Assembly (NCBI GenBank): GCA_963556495.2
Contig: OY747704.1
Span: 11,065,501 to 11,129,500, forward strand
DNA from: Valencia hispanica
Taxonomy: Eukaryota; Chordata; Actinopteri; Cyprinodontiformes; Valenciidae
Reading direction: 5' to 3'
DNA: 64,000 nt
In this document: positions 42,749-54,600 of the stretch, piece after piece
Layout of the letters: every line of letters starts with the position of its first letter
Numbering within the stretch: position 1 is the first letter of the stretch
The notes under the pieces: model-generated
What the model was told of the DNA's origin: nothing
What the model saw: only the letters and a program-made list of their open reading frames with translations
Database searches by the model: none
Position numbers and translations under genes: made by a program

Positions 42749-45631
42749 ACTTCATTAATAGAATCTAGTCCTCCAAATTATAATTTCTTAAGCGAGAACA
42801 GAAAACACAAACGAGGCGGAGGTGTAGCCACCATCTTTCACAACTCAATGAACTTTAAAAAGGTAACCCTGGGCACGTTTGATTCGTTTGAATACCTAGC
42901 CACGCAGATAAATGAGCCTAACAAAGCGTTATTTCTAAGTTTATATAAACCACCAAAACTTAACTCTAACTTCTTTAATGATTTCAATGACCTTCTTTCT
43001 GTAATATGTATCGACTATGACCAACTAATCATCGTGGGGGACTTTAACATCCATACCGACAACCCCCAAGATAGACAAGCAAAAACGTTAGATGACACTC
43101 TCCACAACTTCGGACTGATCCAGCATGTCAAACAACCAACACAATAGAGGACACACTCTGGACTTAATTATCAGCCAAGGTTTAAATATTTCTGACATCT
43201 CTGTAATTAATATAGCATTATCTGACCATTTCTGTATTTTCTTTCAAAGTACCATCTCTGCTAAATTATCCAGCCACAGTAAGACCACTATAAAAAAGCG
43301 TTTTCTAGGGGACAGTTCAGTAGAAACCTTTAAACGTATTTATCCTTCCACCACATCCCCCTCATCTCCCAACTCAAACTCAGTAAATAAGTTGGTAGAT
43401 AATTTCCTTGCAAAAATCTCAGACATCATGGATTCCATTGCTCAAACTAAAGTGAAAGTAGTCTCAGGTAGAAAGAAGTCTCCGTGGACACGTAATCCAC
43501 TGGTACGTAGTGAAAAAAGAGAGTGTCAACGAGCCGAGAGAAAATGGCGGAAAACTCGACTCCAGGTTCACTGTGAGATCTACAAAGAGAGACTGAATAG
43601 ATATCAGCTAACTATAAAAGATGCTAGGGAATCGTTCTTTTCTGAAATCATCAACAGAAACATTAATAACGCACTCTATTTGCAACAGTGGAAAGACTAA
43701 CTAATCCTTTAGTGACAGTAGCCCCCGAACTAAACTCTACCAGGGCCTGCAATGAATTATCCAGCTTTTTCACTGAAAAGATTCTAACAATTAGACGGTC
43801 AATCTGTACCTCAATATCGAACCCACAACCAGTGCCATCCCCAATCAACAACAATGTAGAGAAAATGTCTGAATTCCACGAATTAAACCAGAACAGCCTT
43901 GAAAAAATCATTATCCAATTAAGCTCCTCCTCCTGCTGTCTTGATATCCTACCCACAGCTTTTCTAAAGAAGGTTCTTCCTGTTATTGGTTCTGATCTTG
44001 TTCAAATAGTAAACTCATCACTGCTATCAGGTGTCTTCCCTCAGGCTTTAAAAACAGCAGTTATTAAACCACTGCTAAAGAAGAAAAATCTGGACAACAC
44101 GTTAATGCAGAACTACAGGCCAATCTCTAATCTCCCATTCATCAGTAAGATTATTGAAAAAGCTGTGTTTCAGCAGTTAAATGGCTTCATAACAATGACA
44201 AACCGTTTTGATGCTTTTCAGTCTGGTTTCCGCGCTCACCATAGCACCGAGACTGTCCTCGTCAAAGTATTTAATGACATCCGCATAAATACAGACTGTG
44301 GAAGAACCACAGTGCTGGTTCTGTTGGACCTCAGTGCAGCATTTGACACTGTTGATCATGATATTTTATTGGAACGACTGGAGAGCTGGGTCGGACTCTC
44401 TGGTACAGTACTTGGCTGGTTCGAGTCTTACCTAAAGAACAGGGACTTCTATGTTTCAATAGGAAACTTTTCATCAGAACGAACAGAAATCACATGTGGG
44501 GTGCCCCAGGGCTCCATCCTGGGGCCCCTCTTATTTAATATCTACATGCTCCCACTAGGGAAGATTATAGCGACCAATAACATTAGCTACCATAACTACG
44601 CAGATGACACTCAGCTCTACATTACAATGTCACCAGGTGACTCTGAACCCATTCAAACCCTAAATCAATGCATTGACCAAATAAATGGATGGATGTGCCA
44701 TAACTTTCTCCAGCTGAATAGAAACAAAACTGAAGTGATTATTTTTGGACCCAAGGAGGAACGATCAAGAGTCAGCACACAGCTTCAATTAATACAGCTA
44801 GAAACTACTGATCAGGTTCGTAACCTAGGTGTAGTAATGGACTCAGACCTGAACCTCCAGGGTCACATAAAGGCAATAACAAGGTCAGCATTCTATCACC
44901 TGAAGAACATCTCTAGGATTAAAGGACTCATTTTGCAACACGACCTAGGAAAACTCATCCATGCGTTTATCTTTAGTCGGATTGATTACTGCAACAGCAT
45001 CTTCACAGGTCTGCCTAAAAAGTCAATCAGACAGCTGCAGCTGATCCAGAACGCTGCCGCTCGCGTCCTCACTAGAACCAGGAAAGTAGAGCACATCACC
45101 CCAGTTCTTAAGTCCTTACACTGGCTCCCTGTAGCTCAGAGAATAGACTTTAAAATACTTTTACTAGTTTATAAATCATTACATGGCTTAGCACCAAAAT
45201 ATGTTGAAGACCTGTTGTCATGGTACCAACCACCAAGGCCACTCAGGTCCTCCAACTCTAGCCTACTAAACATCCCTAGACTCAGAACTAAACATGGAGA
45301 AGCAGCTTTCAGTTTCTATGCTCCCCTTATCTGGAACGGACTTCCTGATGAGTGTAGAGCTGCTGAAACTCTGAACTGCTTTAAATCGAGACTAAAAACC
45401 CATCTGTTTAGAATTGCCTTTGAGTAAATGCTTGATGTTATATGTACGAAATGTGTTCATGCTCTCTTGCTTTTTTTTTTCTCTTGCTTTATTGTGTATC
45501 ATGTGTAATGTGTGTTTCTTTTATGTGTTTCTTTTAAAACACCAAATCATGTAAAGCACCTTGAATTACCCTGCTGTTGAAAGTGTGCTATACAAATAAA
45601 ATTGCCTTGCCTTGCCTTGCCTTGCCTTGCC

Positions 45632-46077
45632 TGTGTTTGACAAATCTGGCAGCTTCTTTAAAATTTTCGTTTAGACCTACTAACTAGTGTGTTGTCTTTG
45701 CATACTAGCCTTATACATGCTCATTTTAATTTATGTAGAAAAATTGAAACCATGCCAGTCTTAAATTACAAATCAAGCACTTTATTTGAATGGCTACTTT
45801 TCAGGCTCATAGTTGTCTTAATTTATTTAAATGTGATGACAAAGGACATTTTGTGATGACCTGAATTATGTTTTATAATATCTCAGCAAGCAATGCATCA
45901 TCAAGACTGTGGCTTGTAGATGTTGTAGATGTTGATGAAAGCCTTTTACCCTTGCACAGTTAACCATATGCAGTGCACCCATCCATATAATGCACATTGC
46001 ACACATGATTTGGTTATATGAAGATAAGATGATTGTAGAAGTGACACTGATCTGTGTTTTTGTTTATTTTTTTAAAG
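45632..46077 (+). other. hAT intron, right part, with acceptor site
   Basis: AT-rich and non-coding. It ends in a T-rich run and ttttttaaag (AG at 46,076-46,077), a plausible 3' splice site two bases before the transposase ATG. No other feature seen. Confidence 0.45.
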
Positions 46078-46079
46078 AA

Positions 46080-48451
46080 ATGGCAGAGCCGAAAACAAAT
46101 CCAGTGTGGCAGCATTTTACTGAGCCTACTCCAGGTAAGGCTCGCTGCAACATCTGCAAGATATTGGTGAGCATGGGAGCTGAAAAGGCAAAGACGAAAA
46201 ATACTTCAAATATGTGGAGCCACTTGAAACGTCACCACCTTGAGGCCTATAATGAAGCATAAAAAGAAAAGGATTATCAAGCAGCAGCTTCTACTTCTGC
46301 AGCCAGTTCAACACAGCCAAATATTGTACAGATGTTCGATGCCCAAATGAAATGGGGTAATTCTGACACCAGGTCCAAAAAAGTTGATCTTGCCATAGTT
46401 GAGATGATTGCCACAGACAACCAGCCATTTACAGTTCTCTCTGGTGTTGGTTTTAAAAGGTTGGTGACATTGCTGGAGCCCAGATACTCCCACAAAACAG
46501 AAAAGTACGATCGCACTGACCTCTTTGAAGATGTTCACACAAAAGTAGAGAACAAGATCAATGACCTGGTCACGTCAGAAAATGCAGGCCCCTATTTGGC
46601 ATTTACAACGGATTGTTGGTCTGGTGACACAGAATCCCTAGTGAGCCTGACTTGTCATGTCATTGACAGTGACTGGGAATTGCTGTGGTTCTTTAAATTA
46701 CCACCCCGAGTTCTAAAAGACTCCCTAGTACACTCTAAGCTATAAAATAATAAAGTATTCAAGCCAAAGAAGAGGCAACGAAATCAACTAGTTTTCACTG
46801 TTGCAACAGGAGAACATTACAGCTCAATACAGAACTCCGGTCTGCTCCTGCAGCTGCCCAGTCATGGTCTGGAAAATGTTCTGGGGTCCTGAGCTCTGCA
46901 GGCTAGTTTTATTTCATCTTGCAGGGTGCTAACATTTTACATCATGACACATTAATATCAAATCTTAGAACACAGTGGTTAATGAAATATTTGGAACCTT
47001 GAACAATCGCAGAAATAAGGGAGCAATGGAACACTCCGTTCTGAACCCTCCTCCCTCCCCTATCTCTGCACTACATATTCTCATGATGGTTGCATACTCC
47101 AACGGCCTTGGCCTTTATTTATGCACAACTAAGCAACATAGAACTATATTACTATAAGCATTATTATTTGATTAAAACAATTTACATTGACATATTACAG
47201 AATGGAAACAAATTGTCCTCAATGTCAAAGCCATGCATGGCTCTCACACAGGTGAATATATCAGCGAGGTGTTCCTCAGTCTGCTGAGGCACTGGGACAT
47301 CGACACAGAGAAAGTTGTGCTTGTGCTTTGCGATAGTGGCGCCAATATGATTAAAGGGATGAGGCTTACACTTCAGCTGGTGGTAAATGACGGGATCAAC
47401 AGTCAGCGAGCAGTGATGGATATTGTTGCAGAATTAAAGTCTTGTGGGCCCCCTTTTCAACCATTCAATACTGGCCAAACAGGGTTTGAAGGACATTCAA
47501 AAAGAGCCTGACCTCCCTCAGCACAGAATAATCCAGTCGGTACCAACAAGCTGGAACTCCACTCTTCACATGTTGGAGAGCATGCCGGAGCAGAAACGGG
47601 AACTCACTGTATATGCAGGGGAACATGGAAAGTTGTCAATCTTAACAGCAGATCAGTGGACTCTTGTGGGCAATTTGATTGACACACTGAGCCCGCTTGA
47701 ACAGGTTACACTGGAAATGAGCAGATCAGACTCCTAAATATCATGCATTATTCCCAGCATCAAAGTCCTAAAAATGCTTCTTGAAGTTGAGGGTGCAAAA
47801 GCAAGGGGCATCAAAACACTCCGTGACACCATGCTGGACAGTTTAAAGGCAAGGTTCGAAAAAGCAGATGAGACCAAATGCTTGGTCCTCGCAACACTGC
47901 TCGATCCTCGTTACAGGGGTCATGCCCTGGCACCAGGCACACTGAGCAATGCAAAAGACTAGATGAAGGATGAGCATGCCACTCTGTCTGAGGCTAAGAA
48001 ACAGAAAAGGGCTTCCTCAGAAGATCAAGGCCCGGATCCTAAACGAATAAGGGTGGAGGGAGAAGAGGAGAAAGACGCTAGTCCGTCTGACATGCTTGAA
48101 CAGATGTATGCCAGCCTTCTGGGGGCACACGGACCAACCTCTGAGGAGACTGATGATGAGGAAGAGCAGCTTTTCACTCAGCAGCTGGACCAATACCTAT
48201 GGGGGCCATTGATCGACAGACAGACGGGCCAACCACTTGCATGGTGGAAACAAAATGCATCCCGCTTGCACCTTCTGGCACCACTCGCAAGAAAATTTCT
48301 CACTCCACCCCCCTCCTCTGTTCCCAGTGAGAGGGAATTCAGTGAGGTCAGCCAGATATACGAAAAAAAGAGGAATAGGCTGACAGGAGAAAATGCAGAG
48401 CGTCTCTGTTTCCTCCATTACAACCTGCAGCTCCTAAACTGGGAGTACTAA
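46080..48451 (+). pseudogene. hAT (ZBED-like) transposase of the 13.5-kb element
   Basis: ATG 46,080 begins MAEPKTNPVWQHF, then a BED zinc finger (ARCNICKILVSMG ... NMWSHLKRHHLEAY; C-x2-C and H-x4-H). The hAT core follows: DLAIVEMIATDNQPFTVLSG, YLAFTTDCWSGDTESLVSLT (catalytic Asp region), later HTGEYISEVFLSLLRHW and VVLVLCDSGANMIKGM (second Asp region). The C-terminal hATC dimerisation block is SSVPSEREFSEVSQIYEKKR to LNWEY. Breaks: TAA 46,260-46,262; about 530 bp of unrelated sequence after 46,690; a frameshift near 47,455; TAA 47,735-47,737; TAG 47,960-47,962. Intact relatives have about 600-700 residues. A host-domesticated role is unlikely given the breaks. Confidence 0.9.
46690..47225. 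other. Insertion or degraded stretch inside the hAT transposase
   Basis: It lies between the DSDWELL and HTGEYISEV blocks, which are normally separated by about 20-30 residues. No TIR, tail or target duplication was identified. It may be a retained intron-like segment or an insertion of unknown type. Confidence 0.45.
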
Positions 48452-49159
48452 GAACTTTCAATGAGGGGCATATTATGCACAGTTCTGTTTTGGTTGTTTT
48501 TTGTTCAGTATTGCTGTTTACATTTTCCTTATCTTAGGAAAGCCATTTGCTCTACAAGAGATTAAGTTAAGTGCACTAAAACTTAGACCTAAGCATTAAA
48601 TGACTAGGATGTAAATAGTTGGTTACTATTAAAATTAAGTATAGTACACTGTGTACTTCATTATGCTTCTTACGTGTTTCTACTGTGTGCAATAATGTAA
48701 TTATTTTATTTATGCTTAAATATTTATTTTCAGAATTTTAATTACGCAGTTTTTCAGCACTGAATCCTTTTTTTACTTGTTCTACCTCAAATGTTTTCAT
48801 ATTTGTTAAAAAAAAGTATCTACTTGTTCTACCTCACATGTTTTTATATTTGTTAAATATTGTTTATCTACTTGTTCTTACTTGCTCTACCTAACCTGTT
48901 TTTATATTTGTTACTTACTTGTTCCACCTCACCTATGTTTACAATTTGTTAAATATTGTTTTAAAGTTCAATAAATGTTAAATTGGGACTTGTAGCATTT
49001 GTTATCATCATTGTTTTTATTATGAAAATTGAGGGAGCAGAATCAATATCGGCTCCAAATATCGGCTTAAGAAAATCAGCAGTCCGTATCGGTCATCGGC
49101 TAAGGCTGATCAAAAGAAATCGGTATCTGCACTAAAAAATCCATCTCAGTTGATCCCTA
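48452..49159 (+). other. hAT 3' region and right terminal repeats
   Basis: AT-rich, with a threefold imperfect repeat (cttgttctacctcacatgtt variants, about 48,775-48,960) and an aataaa at about 48,970. Subterminal atcggct/gtatcgg units run up to the end at 49,159. Confidence 0.65.
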
Positions 49160-49654
49160 CTGTCCACGTGGTAGGCCACAGCTTTATCTAACAGACAAGG
49201 AACAATGGAGTTAACCTTTCAGCTAACAGACCCGCTAACGCAGGTCGGACCGAGCCCGACTCTGCCGACCAGGTGATCAGAGTGCAAGAGACAGAGAAAA
49301 ACAAGGAAGAGAAAGAAAGAAAGTGTGGGATCCACTCAGGATAAAAACCAGTTTAAAATACAGCAAATAATACTGCTCAAACTTATGCATACTGCGACGC
49401 TAAATAAGCCAACAGGTTCAGCGCCTAAAAACACTTTAAACCAACAATGAACGAGATCTAACTCGTTAAGAACTCTATTTTCCTTATTTATCTGCTCAGA
49501 CACAAGATTAACATAAATGAGCCGGTTCAGTCCTTCTTTGTTGTCGAGGGAGGTCGAGTCCAAAGATAGGGGAGCAAAATGTGTCCGTAGCTGAGCAAGA
49601 AAAGGAGAGTTAGGACCTTCACAGGATATTTAGGACCGTGTGTCCCAACTGTGG

Positions 49655-52032
49655 CATCTGTAGCAATTAAAATATCGTTAAAAACTTTCACTAGTGCAGT
49701 TTCAGTACTATGACTATTAAAACCAGACTGAAACACCTCAAGAATGTAAAAGCTATCTAAATAAGTCTGGAGTTGGATAAAAACAATTTTTTCCAAAATT
49801 TTGGAAAGGAAAGGAAGCCTAGGCATTGGTCTAAAATTGGACAAAACTGAAGGGGTCCATACCAGGTTTTTTGATAAGTGGTTTTATAATTGCAACAGTA
49901 GAAACACATTCATTTAAACCCTCCTTACACAGCGGAGTTCCTAAAAATTCAGCACTTAGAGAACTTAAAATCGTATGCCGCTGCACCAGAGCACACAGAG
50001 TGACAGGTTAACAGAGAAATTAAATATCAAAGAGAATGGGACTGTGATCAGAAAACACCGTTTCAGAAACCACTAAATTTGATACAGACAGTCCATATGA
50101 CAGTACAAGATCGAGGGTATGACCATGTTCATGGGTAGGACCAGTTACAAATTATTGCAAATTAAATGAATCAATAATATTTAAAAACTCTCTGACTAGT
50201 GGATTCTCAGGACAACAAACATGTATGTTAAAATCAGCGACAATCAGAAGCCTGTCATACTTGGGTACAATTTGTGACAGAAAGTCTGAAAAGTCTTTGA
50301 GAAAATCCTTGTTTTGCTTTGGTGGTCTGTACACCACAGCACAAAGCACAGGTGGATTTCGACCCAGCTCAAACAAGTTTGCTTTGAAAGCAAGAAAAAG
50401 ATCCTGGTATCAGATTCAGAATCAGAAAGGGTTTATTGCCAAATGTTGGGCAGGTTTACAACATTAGGAAATTGCTGCAGTACTTTGTGTAAACATACGG
50501 TAAAAAAGACAAACGCTTAAATAAAAATATAATGTGCTAAACAGATTAATATATACATGAGTGCAGTTAACGATCGGTGCAAATCAGACAGGTGCAAAAA
50601 AAACACAATGTGGGTCATGTGACAGAAACAGAGCAGGTGGTGGGAACAGTCTTAGGGATATTGTTCATGAGTCCAACAGCAGAAGGGAAGAAACTGCTCT
50701 TACGGCGAGAGGTTCTGGTTCAAATGGACCTGAGGGGAGCAGGTCAAACTGTCTTGGTCAGGGTGAGAGGGGTTAGCTGTGATCCGACCTGCACGCCCCA
50801 GTGTCCTTGAGGTGTACAGGTCCTGCAGAGATGGGAATCTGCAGCCAATCACCTTCTGAATTCCTCAGCTACCTCAGTAAGTACATCCTCTGTTGGGCCT
50901 TCTTTATGACGTAGGTGATGGTGGGCTCCCACTTGAGGTCCTTGGTGATGGTGACACCCAGGAAGCAGATTGAGTCCACAGTGGTGATGGGGGTGTCAGT
51001 CAGGAGGATGGGGGGGGGGGGCTGTGTGCTTCCACTGTCTTCTGACCGTTCAGTAAGTACCAGGTTCTTGCACCAGGACACCAGAGGTTCAGCCCCCATC
51101 CTGTAGGCAGACTCATCCCCGTCCGAGATGAATCCAATAACGGTGGTGTCATCTGCAAACTTAAATAGCTTGACAGACTGGTGGTTGGAGGTGCAGCAGT
51201 GCGTGTACAGGGAGAAGAGCAGAGGAGAATAGTAAGCTCAGTGCAACAGGTGTTCTTTTTAAAAACAGTTGCAGTATCACCACCTCAACCAGACAATCTT
51301 GGATTATAAAAAAAAAAGCAGCCAGGTGGGACAAGCTCAGAAAAATCATTAGACTCACCAGCACCAACCCAAGTCTCAGTCAAGCAAAGAAGGTCCAGTC
51401 CCTGGGAGTCTTTTAAAAGTCTTTTTAAAATGATGTTTTTATTTGAAAAGGATCTGGCATTAATAAGAGCGATCCTAGTGAATGAAAGGTCCAAGCCATC
51501 CTTTGCCCTGGAGGCACGGTCCACAACCCGCAAGTTCGAGTGGACGATTCCACGACGATAAAGCCAAAAGAGACAAAGACTAGGTGACAGGGTTTTTTCC
51601 ACCGACCCAACAACCGGTATCAGGCAGGACTGCGAAGTATCCAGAAGTTTTAGATAAGATGACAGAGTGCCGAAATCATCCACTTCCACAGTGGCCAAGG
51701 AAGAATGCAACAGGCCAGTCTTCAACTTCACTAGCCGACAGCCACGTCTCCCCCGGCGTCTGTGACGTTTCCTTCACCCAGATGCACACAGGTATGCTGG
51801 TACACCACAAAGGTGCAGTAAACAAAGTTTTAAGTCCATCTCGGTTAAATCCCACCAATTCTCCGATATAATGTCTATTATCCAGCAACATCTGGCCTTT
51901 ATACACCAATCGAGAATTGATACCGCTCATTAAAATTAAAATTAAAAACTCAGTCAATAGCAGAGCTGGCAGCGATAGACGGCAGGCTATGCACACCGGC
52001 ACCATCTTTTTCAACCGTGTCTGTGTTCTCAT
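49655..52032 (-). pseudogene. CR1/L2-like endonuclease-RT, several breaks
   Basis: The N-terminal frame (52,032-51,676) starts MRTQTRLKKMVPVCIACRLS. A frame change near 51,700 leads to IALINARSFSNKNIILKRLL and LLCLTETWVGAGE (endonuclease Glu). After the Rex1-like insertion come NPPVLCAVVYRPPKQN, LLIVADFNIHV (usual VGD reads VAD), HTLDLVLSYGL and VFSDHSPILF. RT begins with MSNFRPMPRLPFLSKILEKI and FQSGFNSHSTETALVKVFND, then stops at 49,655. Several stop codons and frame shifts are present. Confidence 0.8.
50405..51235 (-). mobile_element. Rex1-like LINE, 3' fragment
   Basis: The minus strand carries an RT core end (VKLFKFADDTTVIGFISDGD, FADD catalytic pair), then WCKNLVLTERSEDSG, FLGVTITKDLKWEPTITYVI and KKAQQRMYLLR. 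These are followed by a decayed C-terminus with LYTSRTLGRAGRITANPSHP wording, a non-coding end and the tail aataaaccctttctgattct followed by gaatc. The 'KKAQQR.YFLR' block and TGATTC-like tail are those I associate with fish Rex1/Babar; confidence in that name is moderate. It is inserted in the third-lineage LINE endonuclease. Confidence 0.65.
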
Positions 52033-52562
52033 TTATTCTGCTCACTGCTGCTGCACAAGAGAACACATTCCCTCCATTCTAAACAGACTTCTCTGATCTG
52101 TCTGATCTAAGGTACAAGACCCTGAAAAACAATTAATAATCCTTAAACCTCTTCAAATTTTGCCACATTTCAACCACAACATATTTTAGTGAGATTTTAC
52201 TATGGTAAAACAACAAAAAGAAGCACATGTTAGTGAGGTAAAGGGGAAATGATGAATGGTGTTCAAAATGTTTAATAGCATTACAGTTTTTTTTTTCAAC
52301 TGTTTACGTGCAATTTTGAAAACAGGGTTCATTTTTTCAGTATATAATCACAATTATCCAAACACCACACTCAATTTGCATAATTCCTAGATTGTTTGCA
52401 AAGTGACAGACTTCAAGTCAAAACATATACACATATTTGTGAAAGTGCAATTAGTTTTAATTTAACTAACATAGTCCTCAATGATCAGACACTATTGCAG
52501 CCAGTTTCACACTGTTGTGATAAATAAAAAACATATTTGTAAAAAAAACTAATTTTAGTAAA

Positions 52563-52985
52563 TAGCATGCTGAAAAAAACTGTTCTATTGGATTCAGGAA
52601 GGGGGAGTGTGGGGGAAGGTATAACACTTCAAATTCAGGGTGCTCATAGAATCAATTCTGGAATGAGACATTGTCCCAAACGACAATTTACCGCATGTGG
52701 TCCACTTGGTTTAATGCTGTGACAATCTCGTGCAATCTGTCAAGAAATGCAAGTATTAGATTTGCATTATAGGGCCCCAGATTTGCATGGTGGTGGAGGA
52801 CCCCATTTTGTGTAATAGCAGTGCAAAGGGTAATGTTACCCCCTCACTGCCCTGGTACATTGAAGATTGCCTTGTGTTTAATTACATTTCTCTGTCTTCT
52901 AATTGTTTTCGCAAGGTTAAATCCAGCCTCATCCACATATGTAAATTCATGCTGAATTTCGGCAGCATCCATTTGCGAGACTCTC
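52563..52985 (-). pseudogene. Tc1/IS630-like transposase, catalytic half
   Basis: A single frame reads MDAAEIQHEFTYVDEAGFNL (first catalytic Asp in VDEAGF), VPGQ then GGNITLCTAITQNG, IVVWDNVSF (second Asp) and VLYLPPHSPFLNPIEQFFSA (third acidic residue). The spacing fits a DDE/DDD Tc1-like domain. Three nonsense codons interrupt it: TGA after VPGQ, TAA before IVVWDN, and TGA after VSFQN. The family is distinct from the other two Tc1-like elements in the window. N-terminal DNA-binding sequence is missing here. Confidence 0.85.
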
Positions 52986-53394
52986 TGAAACACAGTAAAA
53001 AACAATAGGATGCCATTCAATATCTATTGCACAGTCTTTTTTTGTGCCAGAACATTATGAGCAGTGCACAATACCACACCATAGCAAGAGATTAACAATA
53101 CACAGTGGCGGAGTGGCAATCGGGCCGGCTGAAGGATTTACCAGCGGATCACATTTCAAGCAGCCGCGAGGCGAACGCGACCGGCCTGAATCTGATCTTA
53201 TCAAAATCCAATGATGATATTAATTTAATCGCGAATAGCGGCCATTTCCTCCCATTTAAGGTACCTACTTTAGATGCCCAATCAGTATTTATATCAGTCG
53301 TTCACTCTCTATATCTTAGTCATAGTTTTATCTTGCAGAACATTCATGGTCACAGATTAAAAAAATTAAAACTATTTGATTTGTTTGTTTGTTA

Positions 53395-53443
53395 TTGAAT
53401 TTCCTCTTGGGAATCAATAAAGTATCTATCTATCTATATATCT
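53395..53443 (+). repeat. Retroposon 3' tail with ATCT repeats, plus strand
   Basis: It reads gaatttcctcttgggaatca then ataaagtatc and ATCT units. It is the reverse complement of the tails at 2552-2595 and 54,547-54,600. A preceding ~300-bp segment (53,105-53,395) with a cggcc-rich start may be the body of the same retroposon. Confidence 0.7.
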
Positions 53444-53628
53444 AATGTAGAATGGAGCAAAGCCTCTTGGGAATTGGGAATGCGTTTATCCAATGAACCG
53501 ATTGCGCTTGAAGGATACTGCGCATGTGTACGCAGCATGGTGAGAGTATGTCCACTGACCAATCATAAACCTTTTTCGGTTCATTTCATCCACTCACAAA
53601 CAAAGTTTTTTGGTAGTTTATATATGGT

Positions 53629-53657
53629 ACTTTATATATATAAGTATAAGTATATAA

Positions 53658-53691
<34 letters not shown>
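53629..53691. repeat. (TA)n microsatellite
   Basis: A run of ta dinucleotides with interspersed ag steps, the longest uninterrupted part being about 53,657-53,690. Confidence 0.95.
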
Positions 53692-53694
<3 letters not shown>

Positions 53695-53983
53695 ACTCTT
53701 TCAACGGGAATTAAGGCAGAAGCTTGTCTGTACTACGCTGCATCTCACACCGGTGGTGCATTCAAGGAACGTTCGAAATGTATGGTGAGTTCCAAAACGT
53801 AGGACATTTAAAACTTATGACAAAAATCCCCCACTGAAAATAATACCATAAGCAATAAACTTCTGTTTAATGGCAGTTGGCAAGAAACATTTGATGCATG
53901 CTAAATATGCCCTACTTATTTTTACAAAGTACTAAAAAACAAACAAGTATATTCTCTATTATTCAAATTGAGGTGAGATAGGT

Positions 53984-54050
53984 ACCAGCCCCCCCGGCAA
54001 CCCTGCATTAGGATGGACGGGTATAGAAAATGGATGGATGGATGGATGGA
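53984..54050 (+). repeat. SINE/Rex3-type 3' tail with (GGAT)n
   Basis: It reads ggtaccagcccccccggcaa, a ccctgcattaggatggac step, then gggtatagaaaatggatgga repeats. It matches the 3' part of the SINE at 23,638-23,710, inverted. It is a heavily truncated insertion. Confidence 0.8.
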
Positions 54051-54546
54051 GGTATTTATGTCATTGTGTGGATGTCGATTGTGGTATAGCCCTGTGAGTG
54101 AGACTGTTTCACCCTGATTTGGTTGAATGCACTGCACAGAATGATAGTGGAGACAGGGCCGGCTCTACAGGTGGGCAAGGGTGGGCAATGCCCACCCAAA
54201 CAGAGTGCCTTCCCACCCAAATAAAAATACAAGGAAACGAATGTGACGTAGCTTAGTCTTCCAATTAAATGGTATAAAACATAGCAGGACATATCTACAC
54301 TTTTGATTGGACGTGCTGTAGATATATAGCTAAAGCTTAATACTGAATTTAATATAACTTACATAGAATATAATTTAGCCTAAGCTTAATAAAGAATAGA
54401 GTGTAACTATAATGTATAGCCTAATGTTATTAACAATATATTATATAGCTAAAGCCTGATATTGAATATGATGTGACTATAATGTAATTTATAACATGAT
54501 ATAACAATAGTATAGTACCTAATATATTTACTGACCCATAATATAT

Positions 54547-54600
54547 ATTTTAACACATAGATAGATAGATACTTTATTGATCCCCAAAGGGAAATTCATG
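54547..54600 (-). repeat. Retroposon 3' tail with GATA repeats, minus strand
   Basis: gatagatagatactttattg followed by atccccaaagggaaattc. Fourth copy of the tail family seen at 2552, 12,875 and 53,395, and the least degraded. Confidence 0.8.

Larger units (their letters stand above)
39316..45427 (+). pseudogene. L2-B ORF2: endonuclease-reverse transcriptase, split by Rex3
   Basis: The endonuclease starts KLALLNIRSLSGKSFLINDF. A one-base insertion in a T/A run near 39,430 shifts frame just at the catalytic Glu segment. Rex3 (39,487-42,748) follows, then the frame resumes with GGGVATIFHN, VGDFNIHTDN, a 2-bp deletion near 43,140, HTLDLIIS, ALSDHFCIFF and another small deletion near 43,670. The last 579 codons (43,688-45,427) are open and hold all RT blocks: [68 protein letters not shown] and [12 protein letters not shown], ending THLFRIAFE. 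The polymerase half is intact while the endonuclease half is broken. Confidence 0.93.
37671..45631 (+). mobile_element. Full-length L2-B LINE inside the hAT intron, interrupted by Rex3
   Basis: It runs from ctgctgaaggaggagcag to the tail tatacaaataaaattgcc followed by TTGCC pentamers (45,602-45,631). Order: leader, ORF1 (37,852-39,156), ORF2 (39,316-45,427), 3' UTR, tail. A Rex3 element occupies 39,487-42,748. Without it the LINE is about 4.7 kb, a normal L2 size. Related copies: 29,295-30,094 (5' fragment), 57,834-62,302 (near complete) and 2668-2732 (tail only). No target duplication is evident. Confidence 0.92.
35646..49159 (+). mobile_element. 13.5-kb hAT transposon with intact 8-bp target duplication
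   Basis: The exact direct repeat ctgtccac lies at 35,638-35,645 and 49,160-49,167. The left tip is tagggatcgaccgatat, and the right tip read inward on the opposite strand is tagggatcaactg, so the terminal ~8-9 bp match, with degenerate 'cgatat/cggta' repeats further in at both ends. Both features are diagnostic of hAT. The coding part (46,080-48,451) lies near the right end. A possible untranslated first exon with a good donor (aag|gtaagta, 35,874) lies near the left end. Much of the length is later insertion: L2-B at 37,671-45,631, itself holding Rex3. Without these the element is about 5.5 kb. Confidence 0.9.
49655..52040 (-). mobile_element. CR1/L2-like LINE (third lineage), split by a Rex1-like fragment
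   Basis: The minus-strand order is: N-terminal frame from about 52,032, endonuclease N-terminus (51,730-51,240), Rex1-like insertion (51,235-50,405), endonuclease C-terminus (50,404-50,060), and RT N-terminus (49,860-49,655). It is cut at 49,655 by the LTR-like/hAT complex. The RT thumb fragment at 34,895-35,055 may be its displaced continuation. Wording differs from L2-A and L2-B. Confidence 0.75.

Noticed and set aside
53474..53788. 104-codon frame across the (TA)n run
   Set aside because: Tyr/Ile repeats come from the microsatellite.
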